Assembly: GCA_020024515.1 (NCBI GenBank)
Contig: JAHHTR010000001.1
Span: 9,526-73,525, forward strand
Direction of reading: 5' to 3'
DNA length: 64,000 nt
DNA from: Angelakisella sp.
Lineage (GTDB): Bacteria > Bacillota > Clostridia > Oscillospirales > Ruminococcaceae
Below the pieces are notes generated by a model. That model saw nothing but the letters and a program-made list of their open reading frames with translations, did not search any database and was not told where the DNA came from. Position numbers and translations under genes: made by a program. Below are positions 53,880 through 62,579 of this stretch, piece after piece. Position 1 is the stretch's first letter. Every line of letters begins with the position of its first letter.

Positions 53880-55040
53880 TTACTTTTCTTCTTTAAATGT
53901 TACAAGTTTAGGCAGTGGTTTTCCTATAAGTGGTCTACACCATTCCTTAAATGCCTCTGTAACACCATTTCCTTCTTCATTTATAAATTCATCAGGCATT
54001 TTTCTTTCAAACATCATAACTTCTTTTGTATCAACAAGAAATACTTCACATTTATATGGTCCATTTGATATTCTCTTGAATGCAACCATTTTTCCGCTTT
54101 CGCCTTCGATAACACTCTTTGCTGCTACTCTGCCTGCCTCTTGTGCCTCTTTACTGTCTATATCCGATAACCATGCAATAGATGCTCTGCCACATAGTCC
54201 CGGTTTTTCACTTCTTGCCTTATAACCGAATTTCTTGATAATCAAGTTGCATAGATGTGCACTTACATCACCGAAATATGTTGCTCTGCCTACTTTGAAA
54301 ATAGGTTCAACAATAGGTTTACCGTCTGCATAGTGTAGTCCTTCGCTTGCAACAACAACTCCATAACCCTTTTCATCAATCAGCTTTTTAACATCTGAAA
54401 GAAATTTTTCTTCATCAAAATCTCTTTCAGGTAGATATATAAGGTCAGGTGCAAATCCACTATCTTCTGCAAGAGCTGATGCCGCTGTTATCCAACCCGC
54501 ATTTCTGCCAAGTGCTTCTATTACACAAATATGTATAGGTAATCCCCTAACATCACAAGCAACCTCGGCAACTGTTCCGGCAATATATCTTGCCGCACTG
54601 CCAAAACCCGGTGCGTGGTCTGTTATCGCTATATCGTTATCAATAGTTTTAGGTATGCCCATTACACGAATACCTGTTCCTTCGCATGCCATAAACAGCT
54701 TGCCACAAGTATCCATTGTACCGTTACCGCCATTCATAAGTACCATATCTATATTAAATTCTTTTAGTACTTCTACCATTTCTTTATATTCTTTTTCTTC
54801 CAATGCGTCACGAGATGTACCAATTGCAGATGCCGGACTTTGCAGTAACAGTTCCAACTGTTCATCTGTAAATGAACGTGCATCTTTCAAGTTCTTTGCA
54901 ATAAGACCACCTGTTCCACCAATAGCAACATAAACTTTTTCTATTTCTGTGTGGGATACAGCCTCTTTTATAGCTCCATACAACGAAGCATTTATTACAG
55001 GAGACGGTCCGCCACCGTGAATAATTACCAAATTACCCAT
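53880..55040 (-). CDS. Phosphofructokinase-like kinase with mixed donor motif
   Basis: A 386-residue PFK-family enzyme. The start used is ATG 55040, eight bases after GAGGT; the frame is open 33 bases further up but without a ribosome site. GGGPSPVINA and SGFAPDLIYLPE are family motifs. The donor loop is GGNGTM (residues 104-109), where ATP-PFK has GGDGS and PPi-PFK has GGDDT. The second site is PKTIDND (130-136), with the Lys of PPi-dependent enzymes. The Asp-to-Asn change and the mixed pattern leave both phosphate donor and sugar open. Confidence 0.88.
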   Translation of the reverse strand: MGNLVIIHGGGPSPVINASLYGAIKEAVSHTEIEKVYVAIGGTGGLIAKNLKDARSFTDEQLELLLQSPASAIGTSRDALEEKEYKEMVEVLKEFNIDMVLMNGGNGTMDTCGKLFMACEGTGIRVMGIPKTIDNDIAITDHAPGFGSAARYIAGTVAEVACDVRGLPIHICVIEALGRNAGWITAASALAEDSGFAPDLIYLPERDFDEEKFLSDVKKLIDEKGYGVVVASEGLHYADGKPIVEPIFKVGRATYFGDVSAHLCNLIIKKFGYKARSEKPGLCGRASIAWLSDIDSKEAQEAGRVAAKSVIEGESGKMVAFKRISNGPYKCEVFLVDTKEVMMFERKMPDEFINEEGNGVTEAFKEWCRPLIGKPLPKLVTFKEEK

Positions 55041-55107
55041 AGTATCATACCTCACATCATTGAATTTATTCATTATTAAAAATACATTTTATATTAAAAA
55101 TCAAAAA

Positions 55108-56322
55108 TTAATATTTAAATATGGTTTTTTGCAGTGCTAAAGCACAACCACCCAGTGCACCTCTGTTAACATCAGATGGTAAAAATACAGTCTTTGTCTT
55201 TTCATCATTTATACACAATAAATTTTCATAAAAAACATCTGTAAACATCTTTTGATTTTTCTCTGTCGATAACAACATACTGTCAATTATTATATACGGT
55301 ACTGAAATATAATTGATGATATTCGATAACGAAATAGCAAGTATATCTATTGATTTTCTTACTATGCCATTTACTACTTTATCATTTTTTTTCTGAGCTT
55401 CCAAAACTTCTTCTATATTTATGTTATTAATATCTTTAGATATTGTTTTAAGCACTGTGTCCTCATTATTTTTTATTGCATCTTCACACTGTTTACAAAT
55501 TGCGCTTTCGCTTGCTATGGCTTCAAGACACCCTTTTCTGCCACATTCACTGCACACAGGACCGTTTCTGTCAACTATTGTATGACCAATCTCACCTGTG
55601 GAATAGTGATTTCCTTTGTATACCTTGCTACCCAAAATAAGCGGACACGCAATACCACGAGAAACCATAAAATATGCGTAATCGACAAGTGAACTGTCTC
55701 TTTTGAATATTTTATAGGCAATCGCCCTTGCTCTTACATTGTTTTCCACAAAAACAGGGACATTGATTTCCTTTTGCAAATCTCTTGACAAAAATCTATT
55801 TGTCCATACCGATGCTACCGCTTTTTTTACAAAACCGGTTTGACTATCAATATATCCCGGAACGGTAACACCAACACCCAGTATCAAATTTTTGTTTATC
55901 TCAGATTTAACAATTATATTATCAATATAACTTTTAATCTCTTTGACAGCATCTTCATATATTGTAAAAACTGTATCGTACTTTTTGCTGTACAGTACCC
56001 TTCCAAATATATCGGTTAAACAAACATATACACCATTTAACAGTATTTCGATACCTATACAATAATTTGATTGTGGATTTATATCCAAATATTTTGCTTT
56101 TCTGCCTAGTGCCTTTTCTCCCAATGATGTATCACAATCTATTTCGCACAAAAGATTTTCGTCTATCATACGTGAAACATTGGTAGTAATAGTAGGCAGA
56201 GTCAGATTTAATTTTTCTGCTATTTCTACCCTTGTTATAGGAGCATTATAGAAAATAGTTTCCTTTATTAGTACTTCATTTTGCTTTTTTACCTTTGGTA
56301 AATTATTTCCTACTTTTGGCAT
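55108..56322 (-). CDS. ROK-family transcriptional regulator
   Basis: A 404-residue NagC/XylR-type repressor. The N-terminal winged helix (APITRVEIAEKLNLTLPTIT) is followed by a sugar-kinase-like ROK domain with VSRGIACPLILGSKVYKGNH and the zinc motif CSECGRKGCLEAIAS, where the ligand region is GEIGHT. It is the first gene before the PFK-aldolase-TIM-larA set and is divergent from the nagB-like gene, so it probably controls both from the shared 147-bp gap. The inducer is likely a sugar phosphate or amino sugar. Confidence 0.92.
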   Translation of the reverse strand: MPKVGNNLPKVKKQNEVLIKETIFYNAPITRVEIAEKLNLTLPTITTNVSRMIDENLLCEIDCDTSLGEKALGRKAKYLDINPQSNYCIGIEILLNGVYVCLTDIFGRVLYSKKYDTVFTIYEDAVKEIKSYIDNIIVKSEINKNLILGVGVTVPGYIDSQTGFVKKAVASVWTNRFLSRDLQKEINVPVFVENNVRARAIAYKIFKRDSSLVDYAYFMVSRGIACPLILGSKVYKGNHYSTGEIGHTIVDRNGPVCSECGRKGCLEAIASESAICKQCEDAIKNNEDTVLKTISKDINNINIEEVLEAQKKNDKVVNGIVRKSIDILAISLSNIINYISVPYIIIDSMLLSTEKNQKMFTDVFYENLLCINDEKTKTVFLPSDVNRGALGGCALALQKTIFKY

Positions 56323-56339
56323 AAATAAAAAAGTCCACC

Positions 56340-56394
56340 TTTACTTTTAATTAATAGTGTGTTATAATCGACTCAATGTATTAATTAATTAATT
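56340..56394 (+). promoter_or_regulatory. Divergent control region of nagB-like and ROK genes
   Basis: TTTACT (56340-56345) and TATAAT (56363-56368), 17 bp apart, form a good promoter for the nagB-like gene. Downstream, an ATTAATTAATTAAT palindrome (about 56380-56394) is a candidate ROK operator. The promoter overlaps the leader of the ROK gene, so one regulator could control both. Operator use is inferred. Confidence 0.5.
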
Positions 56395-56469
56395 TAATTA
56401 TATAATATATAGTAATTAAAATCAATAGCAAAATTTCTTTTTTACAAAAAATTAAAAGGAGAAAGATTT

Positions 56470-57285
56470 ATGAATTATTTTCAAATTTCAAAAGAAGATT
56501 TAGGTAAGAACGGTAAAATTCCACTTTTAAAACTAGGTGACAGTGGTGAGGTTTTCTATCAAATAGCACTTGAAATGGTAAACGAGATAGAAAAAAACAA
56601 CAAAGAGAACAAAAAGACTGTATTTATCTGCCCTGTTGGTCCTGTTGGTCAATATCCTATTTTTGTAAGACTTGTAAACGAAAGAAATATAAACCTTAAA
56701 AATTGCTGGTTCATAAATATGGACGAGTATTTGAATGATGATGATACATACATTGACATAAACCACAAGCTGTCTTTCAGAGGCTTTATGAACAAGAATG
56801 TATACACAAAAATCAAACCTGAACTTGTTATGTCGGAAGAACAAAGAATTTTCCCTGACCCACAAAATGTTGATTTTATACCAAACAAAATTGCAGAACT
56901 TGGCGGCGTAGATATAGCTTTTGGCGGTATTGGTATAAACGGACATCTTGCATTCAATGAACCAAATCCCGAAATGACACCTGATGAATTTGCAAAACAA
57001 AAAACACGTGTACTTGATATATCAAGAGAGACAAGAACTATCAACTCTGTCGGCGACCTAAACGGCGCAATAGATGCTATGCCAAAGCGTTGTGTAACAA
57101 TAGGCATAAACGAAATACTATCGGCACGCAGAATTGTTTTGGGTGTATTCCGTGATTGGCACAGAGCAGTTGTAAGACAAGCAATCTATGGTGAAGTATC
57201 AGCACATTTCCCTGCAACACTTGTACAAAATCACCCTAACGCAGTGATAATTGCAAATGCAAATTCTTGTGAACAACCATTCTGA
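56470..57285 (+). CDS. nagB: Glucosamine-6-phosphate deaminase-like isomerase
   Basis: A 271-residue member of the NagB/6-phosphogluconolactonase family. CPVGPVGQYPI, NMDEYL and GGIGINGHLAFNEP are the family motifs, the last with the active-site Asn-His. RVLDISRETR and AIDAMPKRCVTIGINEIL follow. In NagB the reaction gives fructose-6-phosphate and ammonia. It is divergent from the ROK gene and thus linked to the PFK-aldolase genes. The N-terminus differs from E. coli NagB, so a related amino or keto sugar phosphate is possible. Confidence 0.88.
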   Translation: MNYFQISKEDLGKNGKIPLLKLGDSGEVFYQIALEMVNEIEKNNKENKKTVFICPVGPVGQYPIFVRLVNERNINLKNCWFINMDEYLNDDDTYIDINHKLSFRGFMNKNVYTKIKPELVMSEEQRIFPDPQNVDFIPNKIAELGGVDIAFGGIGINGHLAFNEPNPEMTPDEFAKQKTRVLDISRETRTINSVGDLNGAIDAMPKRCVTIGINEILSARRIVLGVFRDWHRAVVRQAIYGEVSAHFPATLVQNHPNAVIIANANSCEQPF

Positions 57286-57313
57286 TTTTGTAGATAAATA
57301 TTAATAATTATAT

Positions 57314-57360
57314 AAACCCTCCTATGTATCTATTTACTGCATAGGAGGGTTTGTTGTTTT
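57314..57360 (+). terminator. Terminator after nagB-like gene
   Basis: AAACCCTCCTATG (57314-57326) and CATAGGAGGGTTT (57340-57352) pair over 13 bp, then GTTGTTTTTT. Confidence 0.92.
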
Positions 57361-57413
57361 TTAATGTATTACTGTTGAAAATTTATTTGTTCAAATTCAC
57401 CTGTTTTAATCTT

Positions 57414-58184
57414 TCAATATATATATTTTGTGTAATAAACTATATTCATTTTGCCATACTTATTTTTTATAACTTCTGCATCTACTTCGTAAAGCTCTTT
57501 TATTCTTTTTGATGTCAAAACTTCCTCAGCAGTGCCTTGATACAAAACACCACCGTCTTTCATAGCATAGATATAATCACAGTACATAGCGGCAATATTC
57601 AAATCATGAATAGCAGAAATTACCGTAATATTTAAAGATTTCACTATATCAAGTAATTGAAGTTGATATTTAATATCCAAATGGTTAGTAGGCTCATCTA
57701 AAATAATACATTCTGTTTGTTGCGCCAAAGCTCTCGCAAGTATAATCCTTTGTTGTTCTCCGCCCGATAGTGTTGAAAATGTTCGCCCTTTCAAAGAAGT
57801 CATACCCACTTTATCTATACATTCATTTGCTATTTTATAGTCTTCGGCATTATCTCTCTCCATACTTTTTTTGTGTGGAGAACGTCCCATAAGTACTACT
57901 TCTTCAATAGTAAAATCAAAATTATATAAATTGTGTTGAGCCACCACAGCAATCTTCTTTGCAGAGTCTTTTATTGATATTTGAGTGATATTTTTTTCAT
58001 TTAGATATATTGCTCCGCTATCCTGTTTTAGCACTCTGTAAATACATTTTAGCATAGTTGACTTACCACTGCCGTTTGGACCTATTATTCCAACAAACTT
58101 TTTATCTTTTGCAAGTAACGATATGTTCTTTAAAATATGGTTATTATTAAGAGTTAATTCAATATTATCTGCCCTGATTTCCAC
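57414..58184 (-). CDS. btuD: BtuD-type ABC transporter ATPase
   Basis: A 256-residue ATPase of the siderophore/cobalamin ABC class. Walker A is GPNGSGKSTM (about 35-44), the Q-loop VAQHN, signature LSGGEQQR, Walker B CIILDEPTNHLD, and the switch His in AIHDLN. One-base overlap with the permease gene. The B12 riboswitch at the head of the operon makes cobalamin the most likely cargo; by sequence alone it would be called FecE-like. Confidence 0.92.
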   Translation of the reverse strand: MEIRADNIELTLNNNHILKNISLLAKDKKFVGIIGPNGSGKSTMLKCIYRVLKQDSGAIYLNEKNITQISIKDSAKKIAVVAQHNLYNFDFTIEEVVLMGRSPHKKSMERDNAEDYKIANECIDKVGMTSLKGRTFSTLSGGEQQRIILARALAQQTECIILDEPTNHLDIKYQLQLLDIVKSLNITVISAIHDLNIAAMYCDYIYAMKDGGVLYQGTAEEVLTSKRIKELYEVDAEVIKNKYGKMNIVYYTKYIY

Positions 58185-59266
58185 TATTGTTTACCTCCAA
58201 AACCATAAGTTTTCTTTATCATTAAATATATAAAGCAAGGTGCACCTATCATAGAAATAAGTATTCCTATCGGCAGTTCGTTTTTGGGAATTATGACTCT
58301 GCACAGCACATCTGCCCACACCAAAAGTATAGCACCAAGCAAAGCACTGACAGGTATCAGTTTTTTATGGTCATTGCCGACAAGTATTCGTACAATATGC
58401 GGTATAATAAGTCCCACAAAACCAATCATACCAGAGTTATATACAATAAAACCTATCATAATTGATGTTACCAAAAGATAAACATTTCTGTATATATGTA
58501 AATCTGTTCCTAGTGTAACAGAAACTTCATCACCCAAAAGCATAAGATTTAAAATTCGACTTTGTGATATAAAGAAAATTACACACACAAGAATAAGCGG
58601 AAATATTACCAAAATATTTTCCCACTTTGCTCCTGCCAAACTACCCATAAGCCAATATGAAACAGTCATCATACCGTTTTTGTCATGTGCAAAATATACT
58701 ATAAAGCTTGAAAAAGCACTGCAAACAGAGCTTAGTGCCATACCGGCCAAAAGTAATTTGACAGAATTACTTCGACCTCCGATATTTGCAATAAACACAA
58801 CTAAAATAGATATTAAAAATGCTCCCAAGCATCCCATAACACCTACAAAATTAGAGCCGAAAAAACTACCTATCCCGAGCATTACCGCAAGAGTTGCTCC
58901 AAGTGATGCACCAGAAGATACACCCAAAATATATGGATCGGCAAGCGGATTTTTGACTATTGCCTGCATTACCGTACCACAAACAGCAAGCCCCATACCA
59001 ACCGCAACAGCAAGAATAAGTCTCGGCAGTCTTATATAAAAAACTATATCATGCAACGGACCTTTTCCGTAAATTTCATAGTCGCCTATACTCAAAAGCT
59101 TATGAAAAATAACACCATATACATCACTTAAAGGAATCTTTGTTGAACCAATAGTAACCGCATAAAGCACTGAAAAAATCAAACCTATCAATAAACCTAT
59201 CGTAAGAGTTACATATAGTGGAGTTTTACTGACAAACCCATTTTCCGCTTTTATAAATTTCTTCAT
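58184..59266 (-). CDS. btuC: BtuC-type (FecCD family) permease
   Basis: A 360-residue permease with about ten helices of the FecCD/BtuC family. RLPRLILAVAVGMGLAVCGT and NPLADPYILGVSSGASLGA are family hallmarks, as is GMIGFVGLIIPHIVRILVGN. It lies between the binding protein and ATPase genes under one riboswitch. Confidence 0.94.
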   Translation of the reverse strand: MKKFIKAENGFVSKTPLYVTLTIGLLIGLIFSVLYAVTIGSTKIPLSDVYGVIFHKLLSIGDYEIYGKGPLHDIVFYIRLPRLILAVAVGMGLAVCGTVMQAIVKNPLADPYILGVSSGASLGATLAVMLGIGSFFGSNFVGVMGCLGAFLISILVVFIANIGGRSNSVKLLLAGMALSSVCSAFSSFIVYFAHDKNGMMTVSYWLMGSLAGAKWENILVIFPLILVCVIFFISQSRILNLMLLGDEVSVTLGTDLHIYRNVYLLVTSIMIGFIVYNSGMIGFVGLIIPHIVRILVGNDHKKLIPVSALLGAILLVWADVLCRVIIPKNELPIGILISMIGAPCFIYLMIKKTYGFGGKQ

Positions 59267-59280
59267 AAAAACTCCTCTGC

Positions 59281-60339
59281 TTATTTATAAAGTTCAGGGT
59301 ATAAGTTCTTTGCAAATTCCAAAACACCGTCTTTGCAACGCAAACCACTGCAATATATATTTGTAAGATTAATAGGATATACTCTACCGTTTTTTACAGC
59401 ATTAAGGCTTGCAAAAGCAGGATTTTCTGTGATTGATTTTACAACTTCTTCCGGTGAAAGAAAGCCATCATACCAAACCATAAAAATTGCATCAGGATTT
59501 GATATAACCAAATCTTCCGCACTTATGTTTTTACTGTTATCGGCACCGATTTTCAGTTCTGCTCCTGCGTGAACAGCTATATCCCCACCCAAAACATTTG
59601 CACCATATACTCTGTAAGAATCGGACTCATCTTCAAGTATTGCAATAGAAACTTTTTCTTTGTCTTTTATATAGTCCTCTACCTTTTTAATTTCCGCATA
59701 AACTTCATCAACAAGTGCTTGTGCTTTATCTTCTACATTGAATATTTTTCCTATATTCAAAATATCTTGCATTTCATCTTCAACTTTTTGAGGTGTGCCC
59801 TTTGGTCTTGCGCCACTGTTTAGCGACATATATGTATTTGTGCCACTCTTATTCCAATAATCAACATCACCCAATCTTTTTTCACCGAACAGTGATGACC
59901 ACCCCAAAATAAAATCAGGTTGCATTGCCACTACATCTTCTTTTGGTAATCCCTGTTGCAAATAATTTACTCTTGCAAATTCGTCTTTTAAATCTTCTGC
60001 TATTTCACCGTCTAAACCATAACAAGCGACAATTTTATCACCCAATCCAAGTCTGAGCATCATTTCAATATTATTTTGAAATGCTACATAAACTTTCTCG
60101 GGAGCTTTTTCATAAACTGTATTTATTTCTTCTCTCGCATAATTATAAGTTTTTACAGTTACAGGATAATGGCTATCTTTTTTTGTATCTTCACTACTTA
60201 CAGAAACTGATTGTGATGTGCTTTCTGATATTTCCGCTTTTGATGTTCCGCTTTCTGTCGGAACATTTTTACCACAACCTGTTGTCAAGGTCATTGTTAC
60301 CAAAATCAATGCAAACAATTTCTTAAAACCATTTTTCAT
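59281..60339 (-). CDS. btuF: BtuF-type substrate-binding lipoprotein
   Basis: A 352-residue lipoprotein. The start is ATG 60339, behind AAAGGAG; the frame is open further up, but that part is the terminator of the riboswitch. Signal peptide with lipobox LTTGCG, then a Ser/Thr linker, then the two-lobe periplasmic-binding fold of the FecB/BtuF class (KVYVAFQNNIEMMLRLGLGD, LPKEDVVAMQPDFILGW). With the riboswitch in front, it probably binds cobalamin or its precursors. Confidence 0.9.
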   Translation of the reverse strand: MKNGFKKLFALILVTMTLTTGCGKNVPTESGTSKAEISESTSQSVSVSSEDTKKDSHYPVTVKTYNYAREEINTVYEKAPEKVYVAFQNNIEMMLRLGLGDKIVACYGLDGEIAEDLKDEFARVNYLQQGLPKEDVVAMQPDFILGWSSLFGEKRLGDVDYWNKSGTNTYMSLNSGARPKGTPQKVEDEMQDILNIGKIFNVEDKAQALVDEVYAEIKKVEDYIKDKEKVSIAILEDESDSYRVYGANVLGGDIAVHAGAELKIGADNSKNISAEDLVISNPDAIFMVWYDGFLSPEEVVKSITENPAFASLNAVKNGRVYPINLTNIYCSGLRCKDGVLEFAKNLYPELYK

Positions 60340-60360
60340 TTTTCTTTCTCCTTTTAAACA

Positions 60361-60439
60361 AAAAAATCTATGTTGAACTTTCACACTCAGCATAGATTTT
60401 TGTACGTCAAAAAGAGACCTCAGCATATTTGCTTGGTCT
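60361..60439 (-). terminator. Tandem terminators of the cobalamin riboswitch
   Basis: Two minus-strand hairpins in a row. The first (60415-60439) has AGACC/GGTCT with an inner GC stem and then CTTTTT. The second (60363-60400) has AAAATCTATG/CATAGATTTT and then a T-run. Either could be the off state of the switch; two in series would make it tight. Confidence 0.75.
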
Positions 60440-60507
60440 AATAAAACTTAACAGTACCTCTTGAGTGCGAAGAGTTCGGCGTAAATACTACGCATTGTAC
60501 CAATGTA

Positions 60508-60672
60508 TTACAGTTGTATTCTGGCTTAAATCCTAAAAAAGCGGAAACTTCTTGCCTTCCCAATTTCTCAGTGACTGAATTTTCATTCATAAGAATTTCC
60601 TCGGATAATTACAGCAACGCTCTTGCGTGGGAATTTCACCCATCTTCCTTGCTAAAAAGCAAAAAACTGTAA
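60508..60672 (-). ncRNA. Cobalamin (B12) riboswitch aptamer
   Basis: The closing stem TTACAGTT/AACTGTAA (60665-60672 with 60508-60515) is a perfect 8 bp. Between its arms, in order on the minus strand, are GGTGAAATTCCCAC, GCTGTAAT, CGAGG, GTCACTG, TTGGGAAGGC and AAGCCAGAATAC. These match the B12-riboswitch core (GCCACTG box changed to GTCACTG). It precedes the btuFCD-type operon and is followed by two terminators, so B12 probably turns off the operon by termination. Confidence 0.93.
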
Positions 60673-60833
60673 ACATTTATTAAATTGGCATTTATATTTT
60701 ATTATAAAACAAACAACTTGTCAATTATAAAAATATTATATAAATATAAAATTAGAAAAAATAGACTATCAATAAATCATTATTAACAGTCTGTCTTTAA
60801 ATAAATTATTTAATTTTATAGTATTAAATACAA
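60673..60833. other. AT-rich gap upstream of the B12 riboswitch
   Basis: About 160 bp with no ORF. It should hold the btu promoter (minus strand, near 60690-60730) and the 3' end of the symporter unit. Confidence 0.4.
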
Positions 60834-62303
60834 TTATTTTTCTTGTTTTGTTAATGCAATAAATGTATCTGCCTTTTCATATTCAGGTTTTGTACATAAA
60901 CTTACTGCCACATAAACAAATACCGATAAACAAACTCCCAAAAAAACTTGTGTTGTTGATTGCTTCTCCCAAAAAGAAGGAAGATTTATACCAAAACTTA
61001 TGAGTAAATTATAAATACAGTATATAAATCCAACAATCATAGATGCCATAGCTCCTTTTGAATTACCCCTTCTCCAAATAAAACCGGCAATCAACGGCAC
61101 AAATACGCCTGTTGTAATTATATCTGATGCAATCCAAGAAATTTGCAAAATAGAGCGAATTGATATTGCGATAATCAGTGCGATCAGTGTAATTGCAAAT
61201 GTAGCTATGCGAGAAATCGCCAGTTTTTTCTCTTCACTGGATTGATTTGGATATAAATCAATCGCAAATGTCATCGCTCCTGTGTTAATAAGAGAATCCA
61301 TAGTAGACATAATGGCTGCTGATATTCCGACAAAAACAAAAGCTCCAAGCAAAGGAGGCATATAATTCATTACTATTGTTGTTATAATTCCACCCTTTGG
61401 CAAAGTATCAAAAATTGCAATACCCGCCATACCTGTAAATACAACAATCAAATATAACGGAATATATGCTATAAAACTCATTATTGTCATTTTGCGTGCA
61501 TCTGTATCATTTTTTGTGGCCGAAATTCTCTGCCAAACATTTGCTTGAATCATCCATGCACAGCCAAAAGTAATAACATAACTCATATATTTAGATGCAC
61601 CTGCTGTGATACTCATATAGTCTGTTTTTCCAAGGACTTCCGCTGTTGCGCGAATTTCAGAAAATCCGCCAGCTTGTTTTAAAGAGACAATGAATACAAT
61701 TATCGCCGAAAGCAACAGCAAAACAAACTGAATAATATCAGTAAGCACTACACCACGAAATCCACCGAAAACGGAATATATAAGTACAATACCTGTTCCC
61801 AAAATAATGGCAAATTCATATTTCATTCCCATATAAGTGCCAAAGAAATCACCTATTCCCACCATTTGTGATGCTGCTGTAAAAGTCATAAAAAGCAGTA
61901 TCATAACAGAAAGAATTTTTGCAGTCATTTTTGAATATCGAGCTTCCATCATTTTCCCTTGTGTTAAGTAACCGACACGTCGAATAGCCTTTGCGCTTAT
62001 AATCATAAGTAAAGTTGAGATAAGCACAGGCACTCCATAGTACCAAAAAGCACCCAAACCATCGGAATAAGCTAAATCCGCTGTGGAGATTGCAGAGCCA
62101 GCTCCCCACCAAGACGCAATAAAAGTAATAGATAATGCCCAAAACGGTAATGTTCGTCCACCAAAGAAATAATCCAAAATATTTTGATTTTTCTTCTCTT
62201 TTGTTACCGCAAACAGTAATACTGCAAAATAAAGCAACAAAGCAATTAACGAAAAAATTTGTAATTTATTCAAACGATTAACCTCCGATATTTTAAATTT
62301 CAA
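60834..62303 (-). CDS. Sodium:solute symporter (SSS family)
   Basis: A 489-residue carrier with 13 predicted helices of the SSS family (PutP/SGLT type). Motifs include FGGRTLPFWALSITFIASWW near residue 47 and GISAAIMSTMDSLINTGA near the sodium site. The substrate cannot be told; pantothenate, proline, sugar and short-chain acid carriers are all in the family. Single gene. Confidence 0.9.
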   Translation of the reverse strand: MKFKISEVNRLNKLQIFSLIALLLYFAVLLFAVTKEKKNQNILDYFFGGRTLPFWALSITFIASWWGAGSAISTADLAYSDGLGAFWYYGVPVLISTLLMIISAKAIRRVGYLTQGKMMEARYSKMTAKILSVMILLFMTFTAASQMVGIGDFFGTYMGMKYEFAIILGTGIVLIYSVFGGFRGVVLTDIIQFVLLLLSAIIVFIVSLKQAGGFSEIRATAEVLGKTDYMSITAGASKYMSYVITFGCAWMIQANVWQRISATKNDTDARKMTIMSFIAYIPLYLIVVFTGMAGIAIFDTLPKGGIITTIVMNYMPPLLGAFVFVGISAAIMSTMDSLINTGAMTFAIDLYPNQSSEEKKLAISRIATFAITLIALIIAISIRSILQISWIASDIITTGVFVPLIAGFIWRRGNSKGAMASMIVGFIYCIYNLLISFGINLPSFWEKQSTTQVFLGVCLSVFVYVAVSLCTKPEYEKADTFIALTKQEK

Positions 62304-62579
62304 TAATATATTTTGATGTAATTATTAATATAATTTATTATTTTATATATACTCAGAATAGAAATACAATAAATATAACAAATAGTAAAAATTATCAAAC
62401 TATTATCATAAGAACTTTAACACAATTCGTACTATATAGTCAAGCTTTTATACTATATTCATAAAAATATTAAATAATATAAAGAAAAAAGCTGACTTCA
62501 TTTTAATAATGAAATCCGCTTTTTGAGTATCTGTATTTTTTAATACAAAGATATTTTTATATTGCTTTAAATAAACAAC
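62304..62579. other. Gap between the two sodium-coupled transporter genes
   Basis: About 275 bp of AT-rich DNA with one hairpin (62486-62526: AAAAAGC...GCTTTTT with an inner TTCATT/AATGAA stem) that ends the NSS gene. The promoter of the symporter should lie between 62310 and 62480. Confidence 0.6.
62486..62526 (-). terminator. Terminator of the NSS transporter gene
   Basis: Imperfect minus-strand stem AAAGCGGATTTCAT/ATGAAGTCAGCTTT followed by TTTCTTT, 50 bp after the stop codon. Confidence 0.75.

Noticed and set aside
57414..60339. Iron-siderophore transporter
   Set aside because: Homology alone would allow it, but the operon is headed by a cobalamin riboswitch.
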